14,724 nucleotides of DNA from HLUCCA09 sp038757905 (GTDB taxonomy: Bacteria > Pseudomonadota > Alphaproteobacteria > Rhodobacterales > Rhodobacteraceae): the NCBI GenBank assembly GCA_038757905.1, contig JBCDGG010000133.1, positions 1-14,724 on the forward strand, in the 5' to 3' direction. The position numbers were made by a program, and so were the translations under genes. Every line of letters starts with the position of its first letter. The stretch's first letter is position 1. The notes under the pieces are model-generated. The model was not told the DNA's origin. It worked only from the letters and a program-made list of their open reading frames with translations, and searched no databases. This document shows, piece after piece, positions 6,613 to 13,192 of this stretch.

Positions 6613-7248
6613 TTACGCGGTCTCGGCTTCTTCCTCGCCCTCTGCGGTGTCCTCGGCCTCGCTCGCGGCTGCGGCCAGCCCGGACGGCGCCGAGATGTTG
6701 GCGATCACGAAGTCCCGGTCGATCGTGGGCTTGGCCCCTTCCGGCAGCTTGACCGACGAGATCGTCACCGTGTCCCCGATGTTCAGACCGGTGAGATCGA
6801 TGTCGATTTGCTCGGGGATGTCGCCCGCCGTCACGATCAGTTCGATCTCGGGCCGCACGACCGTCAGAACACCGCCTTTCTTGATGCCGGGAGCGTCCTT
6901 CTCGTTCAGGAACTCGACGGGAATGAACAGGTTGACGCGGCTCGACCGGCGCAGGCGCATGAAGTCGACATGGGTCGGAAGATCCTTCACCACATCGCGC
7001 TGCACGCCGCGGCAGATGACGCGCACGTCGTCATGGCCCTCGACCTTCAGATTGAACAGCGTCGACAGGAACCGCCCGTGCTTCAGGCGCTTGATCAGCG
7101 CATTGTAGGGCAGGTTGATCGGCAGCGGATCGGCGCCGCCACCATAAACGATGCCTGGAACGAGGTTCTCGCGACGAGCCTGACGGGCGGCCCCCTTGCC
7201 TGTCCCCGTCCGTTCCAGAGCCTCGAGATCCGGGATCTCTCCAGCCAT
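6613..7248 (-). CDS. rplY: 50S ribosomal protein L25/general stress protein Ctc
   Basis: A 211-residue protein that binds 5S rRNA in the large ribosomal subunit. The N-terminal L25 domain (about 1-95) contains GKGAARQARRENLVPGIVYG, and the C-terminal TL5/CTC beta domain (about 100-185) contains PVEFLNEKDAPGIKKGGVL and LPEGAKP. It ends in an acidic tail SEAEDTAEGEEEAETA. The length fits the long Ctc form, not the 94-residue E. coli L25. The start at 7248 has AGGAG seven bases upstream; an in-frame ATG at 7275 follows GGAGG with no spacing and would add nine residues unlike family members. It is probably monocistronic: it faces the aquaporin-like gene across 13 bp and ends at a T-run terminator. 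Confidence 0.96.
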   Translation of the reverse strand: MAGEIPDLEALERTGTGKGAARQARRENLVPGIVYGGGADPLPINLPYNALIKRLKHGRFLSTLFNLKVEGHDDVRVICRGVQRDVVKDLPTHVDFMRLRRSSRVNLFIPVEFLNEKDAPGIKKGGVLTVVRPEIELIVTAGDIPEQIDIDLTGLNIGDTVTISSVKLPEGAKPTIDRDFVIANISAPSGLAAAASEAEDTAEGEEEAETA

Positions 7249-7269
7249 GGGATATCTCCTGAGTTGGGT

Positions 7270-7294
7270 GGGCATCCTCCAAGGGTGTATGCCC
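7270..7294 (-). promoter_or_regulatory. Hairpin in the rplY leader
   Basis: On the minus strand GGGCAT (7294-7289) and ATGCCC (7275-7270) enclose a 13-base loop containing GGAGG. The hairpin begins 22 bases upstream of the rplY start codon. The loop GGAGG could act as a decoy or alternative ribosome site for the in-frame ATG at 7275. Autogenous control by L25 is possible but not shown. Confidence 0.3.
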
Positions 7295-7382
7295 GGGTTG
7301 CATGTGAAGCGTGGCCGTTACACCGGAATCGGCGCCTTGGAAAGGCCAAAGCCGCCGCCGGGCCGTTCTGCGGCGCGGCCCA

Positions 7383-7417
7383 CCCTTCACTTTGCTCCAA
7401 ATATCCCCGCCGGAGGC
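7383..7417 (-). repeat. Interspersed 35-bp repeat, copy A
   Basis: Read on the minus strand it begins GCCTCCGGCGGGGATATTT, followed by GGAGC and AAAGTGAAGGG. It shares an exact 19-mer and 30 of 35 positions with copy B at 10178-10212. It lies in the 250-bp gap between the AhpD-like gene and rplY, upstream of rplY on the same strand. I recall very similar units scattered through intergenic DNA of Rhodobacterales; the function is unknown. Confidence 0.8.
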
Positions 7418-7466
7418 CCCGGTTGCCGTCTGCGCCACGGCCGTGGCGGGGCGCTGCGCCTCCCAT

Positions 7467-7487
7467 GTGCCGATCACCCCCCGGCAC
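7467..7487 (-). terminator. Hairpin after the AhpD-like gene
   Basis: GTGCCG and CGGCAC pair around a nine-base loop beginning 12 bases beyond the stop codon of the AhpD-like gene. A 16-bp perfect palindrome lies a little further on (7433-7448, CGCCACGGCCGTGGCG). Neither has a T-run, so termination is only suggested. Confidence 0.3.
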
Positions 7488-7498
7488 CGGGCCCGTTG

Positions 7499-8095
7499 TC
7501 ATACGTGCTTGCCGATCTCCCAGCCGGACTGGCGCACCAGGCGCGTCTCGGCCGTCTCGCGCGGCAGATCTTCGAGCGCGGAGCCCATCGAATCGTTCCA
7601 GCGGTTCAGGTAACCGAAGAGCGCGATCACCCCCATGATTTCGACGATGTCGCCCGGGGCCCAGCTGTCCCTCAGACGCTGTTCGATCTCGGGTGTGACC
7701 GCGTTCGGTACCTGCGTGGCGGCCTGGGCGAAGGCCAGTGCCGCTTTCTCGGCCTCGGTGAAATGTGCGCTGTCCTCGAACGTCCAGACCTCTTCCATGC
7801 GCCCTTCGCTCGCGCCGAACCTTTCCGAGGCGAGCATCATATGGGCCTGGCAATAGCGGCAGCCCGACGCGAAGCTGGAGATGTAGCCCAGCAGGCGCTT
7901 GAACTCCGCCGTCACGGGCCCGTCGGAGCGCATGACCGCGATGTTGAGCGCTGTAAAGGCGCGGGCGATGTCCGGCCGGTGCGCCATCGTGCGCACGGAG
8001 TTCGGGATCACGCCCAGGGGGCCCTTGAAGAACTGCACCGCTTCCCGCAGGTCCGGCGCCATCTCCTCTTCGCTCAGCGGGTCTACCAGTGCCAT
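7499..8095 (-). CDS. Carboxymuconolactone decarboxylase/AhpD-like peroxidase-related protein
   Basis: A 198-residue cytoplasmic protein of the alkylhydroperoxidase AhpD-like superfamily. The redox site is SGCRYCQAHMM with Cys79, Cys82 and His85, preceded by the helix KRLLGYISSFA. LGVIPNSVRTMAHRPDIARAF (about 27-47) is typical of the peroxidase-related branch, as is the later helix VEIMGVIALFGYLNRWND. Such proteins reduce peroxides through the CxxC thiols or act on beta-keto-acid-like substrates; which applies cannot be read here. The start at 8095 has AGGAGAG six bases upstream; the open frame continues upstream without family resemblance. It is divergent from the HugZ-like gene across 114 bp, suggesting shared control. 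Confidence 0.88.
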   Translation of the reverse strand: MALVDPLSEEEMAPDLREAVQFFKGPLGVIPNSVRTMAHRPDIARAFTALNIAVMRSDGPVTAEFKRLLGYISSFASGCRYCQAHMMLASERFGASEGRMEEVWTFEDSAHFTEAEKAALAFAQAATQVPNAVTPEIEQRLRDSWAPGDIVEIMGVIALFGYLNRWNDSMGSALEDLPRETAETRLVRQSGWEIGKHV

Positions 8096-8209
8096 TCCGT
8101 CTCTCCTTTTTTCTCGCGGGGGGGCGCCGTGCCGCTGGCGTCTGGCCCGGAGGTGGTTGCCCTCCGCGATCGTCTGTCTACGCTGCCACCGGCACAGACG
8201 GAGAGCATC
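8096..8209. promoter_or_regulatory. Divergent promoter region of the AhpD-like and HugZ-like genes
   Basis: This 114-bp gap separates two start codons pointing away from each other and must contain both promoters. The minus-strand gene has AGGAGAG, the plus-strand gene GGAGA before its ATG. I find no clear symmetric operator or convincing -35/-10 pair, so no regulator can be named. Confidence 0.4.
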
Positions 8210-8707
8210 ATGCCCGAGCCTGACAAGATCAATCCGATTCGAGAGACGGATGCGGAGGCCCGCGCGCTCGGGCGGACCCTGATCGACACCGCCCGCTACG
8301 GCGCCCTCGGGGTCAGGGATCCGGCGACGCAGGCGCCGATGGTGACGCGTGTGGCCGTGGCCGTCGCCCCGGACCAGCGCCCGATGACGCTGATCTCCGA
8401 TCTGTCGCACCACACCAAGGCGCTGAAGGCCGATCCGGTCTGCTCGCTGCTGGTGGGGGAGCCTGGGCCAAAGGGCGATCCGCTGACCCATCCGAGGATC
8501 ACGCTGCAATGCCGGGCGTCCTTCGTCCGCCACGGCGAGGCCGGCCATGCCGATCTGCGCGCGCACTACCTGAGCGGCCATCCGAAGGCCGGGCTCTACA
8601 TCGACTTCGCGGATTTCTCGTTTGCGCTGTTCGATGTGGACGAAGCGCATCTGAACGGCGGTTTCGGCAAGGCGTTCCACCTCACCCCCGCCGATCTCGG
8701 CCTGTAG
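8210..8707 (+). CDS. HugZ-like pyridoxamine-phosphate-oxidase-fold protein
   Basis: A 165-residue protein of the split-barrel, flavin-binding PNPOx-like family. Family marks are the N-terminal helix EARALGRTLIDTARYGALG, LISDLSHHTKALKADPVCSLLVGEPG (about 61-86), GDPLTHPRITLQC (89-101) and the end LNGGFGKAFHLTP (148-160), which is characteristic of the HugZ heme-utilisation branch. Full-length HugZ proteins are about 250 residues with a C-terminal DUF2470 domain; this one stops after the barrel, so heme oxygenase activity is uncertain. The ATG at 8210 is preceded by GGAGA; the frame extends far upstream only as a shadow. It is divergent from the AhpD-like gene and is followed by a strong hairpin. 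Confidence 0.87.
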   Translation: MPEPDKINPIRETDAEARALGRTLIDTARYGALGVRDPATQAPMVTRVAVAVAPDQRPMTLISDLSHHTKALKADPVCSLLVGEPGPKGDPLTHPRITLQCRASFVRHGEAGHADLRAHYLSGHPKAGLYIDFADFSFALFDVDEAHLNGGFGKAFHLTPADLGL

Positions 8708-8715
8708 GCCAAGGC

Positions 8716-8741
8716 CGGGCCGCCGGAGCTGCGGCGGCCCG
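8716..8741 (+). terminator. Hairpin after the HugZ-like gene
   Basis: CGGGCCGCCG (8716-8725), loop GAGCTG, and CGGCGGCCCG (8732-8741) form a perfect 10-bp stem beginning eight bases after the stop codon. No T-run follows (next bases TTGGCG). Position and strength suggest a transcript end. Confidence 0.6.
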
Positions 8742-8857
8742 TTGGCGTCGCCTTGCCGGCCGGGCGGTTTCTGGGATGGCGACCGGATCGCGTTCTTCCA
8801 CGAACGCAGCTTTGCTGAAGGTCAAGCGTACAGTGGATCGGATCGCCTGACTGGAAC

Positions 8858-8873
8858 CCCGTTGCACAACGGG
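8858..8873 (-). terminator. Inverted repeat downstream of yacG
   Basis: CCCGTTG-CA-CAACGGG is a perfect inverted repeat starting 48 bases after the yacG stop codon. As RNA it gives a short stem with a tight loop and no T-run. It may end the infA-maf-RNase-yacG transcript, or it may be a protein-binding palindrome. Confidence 0.3.
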
Positions 8874-8921
8874 CCAGAGGCATGGTGCACACGCATGGTC
8901 GCCTGGCCGTGGCGCACCCGC

Positions 8922-9095
8922 CTACGCGTCGCCTTGCGGTCGGGGAGGCGCACGTTCGTCCTCCTCCTGGCCTTCCTGGGTCGGGATGGCGTAGCTGCCG
9001 GTGAGCCATTTGCCCAGGTCGATATCGGCACAGCGGCGCGAGCAGAACGGTCGGTACGCCTTGTCCGTTGCTTTGCTGCAGATCGGGCACGTCAT
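8922..9095 (-). CDS. yacG: DNA gyrase inhibitor/zinc-ribbon protein YacG
   Basis: A 57-residue protein: a zinc finger with Cys3 and Cys6 (CPIC), then Cys18 and Cys22 (FCSRRC), followed by ADIDLGKWLTGSYAIP, the hallmark of YacG. In E. coli YacG binds the GyrB C-terminal region and inhibits gyrase. The tail is short and acidic, then Pro/Arg-rich. Its ATG overlaps the stop of the upstream RNase E/G gene in an ATGA junction, so the two are translationally coupled, and the pairing is one I recall from Rhodobacteraceae. All four zinc ligands are present. Confidence 0.93.
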   Translation of the reverse strand: MTCPICSKATDKAYRPFCSRRCADIDLGKWLTGSYAIPTQEGQEEDERAPPRPQGDA

Positions 9096-10138
9096 CGGGT
9101 GCTGTCCAGAAAGGCGCTGTCGAGCGGCCAGCGCTCGCGTTTGCGGCTGAGCTCCACGTGGCCGAGCGGGGTCCAGCCGATGAAGGCGGTCTCAACCGGA
9201 TCGTCCTTCAGCGCGTGCTTGAGGGCCTGTTCGGCCTGCTTTCTGTTCTTCTTGGCCAGTGGGGCCAGATCGACGACGATCTGCCCCCCGAGGCCACGTA
9301 GCCGCAAGCCGCGCGGCAGCGCCGCAAGGGCTGCCAGATTAGCCTTGAGCCCTGCGGCGGGCGAGGTGTCGCGCCCGGTGTTGACGTCTACCGCGATGAG
9401 CGCGCGCGTGGGCTCGATCGCGATCGAGCCGCCGCCGGGCAGGGGCGTGTTGGGGTCTGACAGGGCCGCGATCTCGTCGAGTACGCCGCTCGCGGCCAGG
9501 CCGCCGGGCTCTGTCGAGACGGTGTCGGGCCCCGGCCAGTCGCGCCAGGCCAGGTGATGGGCGTCCGGCGCGTCGGTGAGCCATTCCACGGGGCCGGAGA
9601 CGTCGGCGGTGACGGCCTCCGCGAGGCTGCGCATATCCGCGATGTCGTTCAGGATATCGTCCTCCTCCGCCGCGGCGGCGCCGGTCCGAACGATGAGGCC
9701 CATCGCGCTGCCGTCCATCCCGTCCTCGGCCAGCAGGCGCAGGCGGCCGCGGGCCTCCTCGTCGCGAATGGTGCGTGACACGTTCAGCCCGGGCGCGCCG
9801 GGCGAGACGATGGCATAGCGCGACTTGAAAAGAAGGCGCCGGGTGAGGGGGATCGCCTTGCCCGGCTCGGCACGGCCGGTGATCTGCACCAGCAGCGGCT
9901 GCCCCGACGCGAGGGTCTTCTCGCCTTTGAGGTACCCCGATGCGCCGTCCGGCAGGCGGACGAAGACGCCGCCCATGCCTTTGACGGGCCGGTCCGCGAC
10001 GGCGCGCGCGATCGCGCCCGGACCGGGGGGCGCCGCGGCGGGCGCGTCCACCAGCAGATCGTCGAGCCGTCCGTCCACGCATCGGGCCGCGACGCGGCGG
10101 CCGCCGAAGGTCTCGAGAAAGATGGCCGATCCCTTCAC
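9092..10138 (-). CDS. Short ribonuclease E/G family protein
   Basis: A 348-residue member of the RNase E/G family, which processes rRNA and mRNA endonucleolytically. Visible parts are an N-terminal S1-like region (about 36-90), GLIVRTGA (147-154), and the two catalytic magnesium-binding aspartates, Asp251 in LIAVDVNTG and Asp290 in GGQIVVDLAPL. It ends soon after HVELSRKRE, so the zinc-link cysteines and small domain of E. coli RNase G (489 residues) are absent; the S1 insertion also looks reduced. I recall similarly short proteins beside yacG in this group. The start is GTG with GGAG six bases upstream. It follows maf after 82 bp, a gap holding an interspersed repeat. Confidence 0.88.
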   Translation of the reverse strand: MKGSAIFLETFGGRRVAARCVDGRLDDLLVDAPAAAPPGPGAIARAVADRPVKGMGGVFVRLPDGASGYLKGEKTLASGQPLLVQITGRAEPGKAIPLTRRLLFKSRYAIVSPGAPGLNVSRTIRDEEARGRLRLLAEDGMDGSAMGLIVRTGAAAAEEDDILNDIADMRSLAEAVTADVSGPVEWLTDAPDAHHLAWRDWPGPDTVSTEPGGLAASGVLDEIAALSDPNTPLPGGGSIAIEPTRALIAVDVNTGRDTSPAAGLKANLAALAALPRGLRLRGLGGQIVVDLAPLAKKNRKQAEQALKHALKDDPVETAFIGWTPLGHVELSRKRERWPLDSAFLDSTR

Positions 10139-10177
10139 GCCAATCTCCAGCCGCGCGCCGGTTGCAGCAGCGGGGCT

Positions 10178-10212
10178 GCCTCCGGCGGGGATATTTCCGG
10201 CAAGATGAAGGG
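10178..10212 (+). repeat. Interspersed 35-bp repeat, copy B
   Basis: GCCTCCGGCGGGGATATTT, then CCGGC and AAGATGAAGGG on the plus strand. The first 19 bases are identical to copy A at 7383-7417, and 30 of 35 positions match overall. It sits in the 82-bp gap between maf and the RNase E/G gene, antisense to the operon, so the operon transcript carries its complement. Confidence 0.8.
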
Positions 10213-10220
10213 GCGGCGCC

Positions 10221-10802
10221 TCATGGGGTCGATCCGTAGACGTCGTAGCCCGCGCTTGAGAGCAGCGCTGCGGCTTCGGTGAGGGGCAGGCCGACGACGG
10301 CCGTGTAGGACCCCCGCAGCCAGGGGATGAAGGCGCCGGCGGGCCCCTGGATCGAATAGCCGCCGGCCTTGCCCTGCCAGTCCCCGGTGTCGAGGTAGGC
10401 GCTGCATTCCCTGTCCGTCAGGCGTTTCATCCGCACGGTCGTCTCGACGGCGCGGGTCCGTAGCGCTGCGTCCTTTCGGATTGCGACGGCGGTGATCACC
10501 CGGTGACGGCGGCCGGACAGGGCCTGCAGGAACTGCTCGGCCTCGGCCCGGTCCGAGGGCTTGCCGAGGATGCGGCGGCCGAGGGCCACGGTGGTATCGG
10601 CGCACAAGACGATCTCCCCCGGCTCTGCCGGTACGGCGCGGGCCTTGTCGCGCGCGATCCGCAGGCAATAGGGGCGGGGGCGTTCGCCGGCCTCGGGCGC
10701 TTCGTCGATATCGGGCGGGCGCACGGCGTCGGGGACGATCCCGATCTGGGCCAAGAGGTCCAGCCGGCGCGGCGATCCCGATCCGAGGATCAGTCTGGGC
10801 AC
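10221..10802 (-). CDS. maf: Maf nucleotide pyrophosphatase (YhdE-like)
   Basis: A 193-residue cytoplasmic house-cleaning enzyme that hydrolyses non-canonical or excess nucleoside triphosphates to monophosphates. Motifs in order are LILGSGSPRR (4-13), CADTTVALG with catalytic Asp69, GKPSD (80-84), LSGRRHRVIT (95-104) and GKAGGYSIQGPAGAFI (144-159). The ADTTV and GKAGGYSIQG forms match the YhdE branch (dTTP/UTP pyrophosphatase), not the YceF branch (7-methyl-GTP); this substrate call is inference. The start is GTG, 10 bases after the infA stop codon, with AGGG inside that gap and the end of infA. Co-transcribed with infA. Confidence 0.95.
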   Translation of the reverse strand: MPRLILGSGSPRRLDLLAQIGIVPDAVRPPDIDEAPEAGERPRPYCLRIARDKARAVPAEPGEIVLCADTTVALGRRILGKPSDRAEAEQFLQALSGRRHRVITAVAIRKDAALRTRAVETTVRMKRLTDRECSAYLDTGDWQGKAGGYSIQGPAGAFIPWLRGSYTAVVGLPLTEAAALLSSAGYDVYGSTP

Positions 10803-10812
10803 GGACGACGCC

Positions 10813-11031
10813 CTATTTGAAGCGGTAGTTGATTCGTCCCTTGGTCAGGTCATAGGGGGTCATCTCGACCTGAACCTTGTCGCCAGCGAGGACGCGAATG
10901 CGATTCTTGCGCATTTTTCCTGCCGTATGTGCGATGATCTCATGGCCGTTTTCCAGCTCGACCCTGAACGTCGCATTCGGCAGGAGTTCCTTCACGACGC
11001 CGGGAAATTCGAGCAGTTCTTCCTTGGCCAT
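10813..11031 (-). CDS. infA: Translation initiation factor IF-1
   Basis: A 72-residue single S1/OB-fold protein, the exact usual length. It begins MAKEELLEFPGVV, continues with LPNATFRVELENGHEIIAHTAGKMRKNRIRVL and ends VEMTPYDLTKGRINYRFK, all diagnostic of IF-1. It occupies the ribosomal A site during initiation. GGAG five bases upstream fixes the start; the longer open frame upstream is spurious. It leads the block infA, maf, RNase E/G, yacG. In related genomes it usually follows the phosphatase gene closely; here a chemotaxis gene and 680 bp intervene. Confidence 0.98.
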   Translation of the reverse strand: MAKEELLEFPGVVKELLPNATFRVELENGHEIIAHTAGKMRKNRIRVLAGDKVQVEMTPYDLTKGRINYRFK

Positions 11032-11106
11032 GGTTACTCCGTGGTTGGTTGCGCGGGGCGTCCGAGCCCTCCGGCCCGTCGCGTGTGGCGTAGATGCGCC
11101 CAAAGA

Positions 11107-11122
11107 CCCTTGAAATCAAGGG
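11107..11122 (-). promoter_or_regulatory. Inverted repeat upstream of infA
   Basis: CCCTTGA-AA-TCAAGGG is a perfect inverted repeat 76 bases before the infA start codon. Read on the minus strand, the stem is followed by TCTTTGGG, a weak T-rich stretch. It could terminate transcripts arriving from upstream, act as an attenuator in the infA leader, or bind a regulator. Confidence 0.4.
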
Positions 11123-11671
11123 GCATCTTCCATCGGCCATCCTGACGTATGGGCCCGGGGGGACGCGAGCCCTGCCGAAGAGAGCGGATCGGGCGCTGTA
11201 GGGCGGGCGTGCGAGTCGGGGATCTGGGCTTGCGGCGGAATGCGACTCACTGCCCGCAAGGGAAGCGATTCGGAGCGGATCGAAGGGGGTGGGCCACACG
11301 CGCTCCGCCGCGCGGGACGCGCCGCAGCGGACGTTGGCGGGGATCTGACTCGGAGCGTGGAACATGGTCAGGATCTCGGGCGCTTGTCCGTCCGAGTTGT
11401 GACCGCTGTTTGTTGTTGCGCTCATGGGGCCAGACGACAGGGCTACCGACGGACCATTGCCGGAGATGCGTTGTGAACTCGTGTCAGACGCGTTGGCACA
11501 GCGCTTTCGCCTCAGAAGGCCGCCGGGCGCGATTCCTGTGGCGCGCGAGGAATCGGCGCTTTGGCCCCGCGCGATCTCTGAGCGAAGGTCTGCCTGATCT
11601 CGACCGCCGCCGCCGGTGCGCTTGGCCCACACTGACCAATCATGGCTCAGTGGTCCCCGCGGGACGGCACC

Positions 11672-11696
11672 GCCCCGGTCCACGGTGTCGCGGGGC
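11672..11696 (-). terminator. Hairpin after the MCP gene
   Basis: GCCCCG and CGGGGC pair around a 13-base loop, starting 13 bases after the MCP stop codon. There is no T-run. A second inverted repeat, CACTGA/TCAGTG (11630-11652), follows. Together they may end the MCP transcript. Confidence 0.3.
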
Positions 11697-11709
11697 GCAA
11701 GCCTTCCTG

Positions 11710-13023
11710 TCAGTGACGTGCATATGCCTGGATCAGCCCGCGCAGCCCGTCGACCTGAGTCGCCAGATCGGCGGCCGCGCCGCCATTGGCGTCGGCCATG
11801 GCGGCGAGATGTGCCGTGTCCCGTTCCATCGCTGCGAGCGCCGCTGTCACCTCCTTGGTTCCGATGACCTGGTTCGACGTTCCCTCGGCGATCTGCCCGA
11901 CGCTGCGTACTGTGTCGTCCACGGCTGTGTTGATCTCTTCCAGCGCTTCTCCCGCCGCGCCGACCTGTGTGACGCCCTTGGCGACCTCGGCCTCGCTGCG
12001 CGAGATCAATTCGGCGATGTCCTGGCTCGCCTTGGCGGAGCGTTCCGCGAGGCTTCGCACCTCTGTCGCGACGACGGCAAATCCCTTTCCCGCCTCGCCC
12101 GCGCGCGCGGCCTCGACCGCGGCGTTGATCGAAAGAAGGTTGGTCTGAAAGGCGAACCCCTCGATGACCTTGGTGATCTTGGAGATATCCGCGGTGATGC
12201 TTTCGATGGCCTTCATCGACGTAACAGCGCCCTCGACGGTTTTAGCCCCGGAGCGCGACCGGTCTGCGGCCATCCGCACCATGCTCTCGCTCTTGCGGGC
12301 GTCTTCGGCGAGGCCGCCGAGCGCTTCGGCGAGCGACCGGATCGTCGCGCCGGATTGTTCGATCGCGGAGGACAGGCTCTCCGCCCGCTGCGTCAGTTCG
12401 CCGGCGCGCGAGGACAGCCCGCCGGTGACGTTGCCGAGCCGGTCGGCCCCGTCGAAGAAGCCGGAGACGACCTCGCTCAGCCGGTCCATCGTCTGGTTGA
12501 AGGCCTCGACGATGCGGCGGTTGTCGCCGGAAAACTCGCCCGTGATCCGTGCGCCGAGATCGCCATTCGACAACCCCTGGAGCCCGGCCGTCAGCGCCGT
12601 CGACATTACTTTGTCTTCGGTGAGGTCGATTGCGATCTTGAAAGCACCCTTCAGGTTCCCGGCCTTGTCATGCAGCGGAGAATATGTTGCGGCGATCCAG
12701 ATCGGGGTACCGTCCTTGCGGAGACGCTTGAACGAGCCTCGCAGAAACTCTCCCCGCCCGACGCGGGACCAGTGCTCGCGGTACTCGGGGGTGTTCACCT
12801 CATCGGGCGGCATGAAGATGCTGTGGTGCTTTCCGACGATCTCGTCGAGCGTGTAGCCGACCGCATTCAGGAAATGGTCGTTGGCGCGCAGGATGGTGCC
12901 ATCGGGCGTGAACTCGATGAAGGCATAGGATGACCTGATCGACTGCACGATCGCGGCGTTTTCGTTGTAGACGGCTGGTTCTTCGGCGGCTTGGCTGTGA
13001 CCTTCGGCGGTGAAGTCGCGCAT
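11710..13023 (-). CDS. Soluble PAS-containing methyl-accepting chemotaxis protein
   Basis: A 437-residue transducer with no transmembrane segment or signal peptide, hence cytoplasmic. Residues about 22-135 form a PAS domain of the Aer/PAS_3 type: AFIEFTPDGTILRANDHFLNAVGY, then GTPIWIAATYSPLHD and KGAFKIAIDLTED. A HAMP-like linker (about 145-190) leads to the signalling coiled coil with the conserved hairpin tip at 284-327, AFQTNLLSINAAVEAARAGE followed by GKGFAVVATEVRSLAERS. The PAS may sense redox state or oxygen through a cofactor, which the sequence does not settle. GGGAG seven bases upstream fixes the start; a 59-codon extension upstream is not MCP-like. No che genes are near, so this is an orphan receptor, and it splits an otherwise conserved block. 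Confidence 0.95.
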   Translation of the reverse strand: MRDFTAEGHSQAAEEPAVYNENAAIVQSIRSSYAFIEFTPDGTILRANDHFLNAVGYTLDEIVGKHHSIFMPPDEVNTPEYREHWSRVGRGEFLRGSFKRLRKDGTPIWIAATYSPLHDKAGNLKGAFKIAIDLTEDKVMSTALTAGLQGLSNGDLGARITGEFSGDNRRIVEAFNQTMDRLSEVVSGFFDGADRLGNVTGGLSSRAGELTQRAESLSSAIEQSGATIRSLAEALGGLAEDARKSESMVRMAADRSRSGAKTVEGAVTSMKAIESITADISKITKVIEGFAFQTNLLSINAAVEAARAGEAGKGFAVVATEVRSLAERSAKASQDIAELISRSEAEVAKGVTQVGAAGEALEEINTAVDDTVRSVGQIAEGTSNQVIGTKEVTAALAAMERDTAHLAAMADANGGAAADLATQVDGLRGLIQAYARH

Positions 13024-13192
13024 GCTGGGGCTCCCTATGACGTTGGGCGCACTTACCCATCGAAGGGTTAAGAATGACTTCCCCGCCGGGCGAAGAGTCC
13101 GCGCAGCGCATCCCACCTGTCCTAAAACCCCCAATGAATGGGCAGTGTGCCGCTCTCCGAGCACGCGCGGCCAGCTTCGGGCCGCTGTGCTC
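13024..13192 (-). promoter_or_regulatory. MCP upstream region
   Basis: This 169-bp gap lies between the phosphatase stop codon and the MCP start, both on the minus strand, and should hold the MCP promoter. A bulged hairpin, CTTAACCC facing GGGTAAG, lies at about 13050-13070. It includes one TTAA, half of a CtrA-type site, but no second TTAA at the required distance is seen, so CtrA control is not supported. Confidence 0.3.

Larger units (their letters stand above)
11032..11709. other. 680-bp stretch without a recognisable gene
   Basis: Between the MCP stop codon and infA no frame yields a protein I know. A minus frame stays open through most of it and runs into infA, but its product is serine/arginine-rich, its third-position GC looks lower than in the true genes, and no family emerges. 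The region holds hairpin-type repeats near the MCP end (11630-11652 and 11672-11696) and the CCCTTGA-AA-TCAAGGG repeat at 11107-11122. It should contain the infA promoter. It may hold a decayed gene or insertion remnant. Confidence 0.45.

Noticed and set aside
7249..7275. rplY starting at the ATG at 7275
   Set aside because: GGAGG touches that ATG with no spacing, and the extra nine residues do not look like L25; the ATG at 7248 has AGGAG at proper distance.
7196..8209. Upstream extension of the HugZ-like frame
   Set aside because: It is antisense to the AhpD-like gene and rplY start and has no domain; the ATG at 8210 has a proper ribosome site.
8096..8680. Upstream extension of the AhpD-like frame
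   Set aside because: It is antisense to the HugZ-like gene; the start at 8095 fits both ribosome site and family.
8742..8921. Possible tRNA after yacG
   Set aside because: I looked for a TTCGA-type arm and a cloverleaf on both strands and found none here or elsewhere in the window.
10135..10224. A 29-codon frame between maf and the RNase E/G gene, with overlapping ATGA and GTGA junctions at both ends
   Set aside because: Most of it is the interspersed repeat copy B read antisense, it resembles no protein, and the RNase gene has its own GGAG. The overlaps are probably chance.
10940..11683. A 247-codon minus frame reaching into infA
   Set aside because: It overlaps infA in another frame, is Ser/Arg-rich without motifs, and its codon third positions look less GC-rich than in true genes.
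11149..12933. A 594-codon open frame on the plus strand
   Set aside because: It lies opposite the MCP coding sequence, which has unmistakable domains; its product is arginine/glycine-rich shadow sequence.
13050..13070. CtrA-type site before the MCP
   Set aside because: Only one TTAA half is present; no second TTAA at seven bases' distance.
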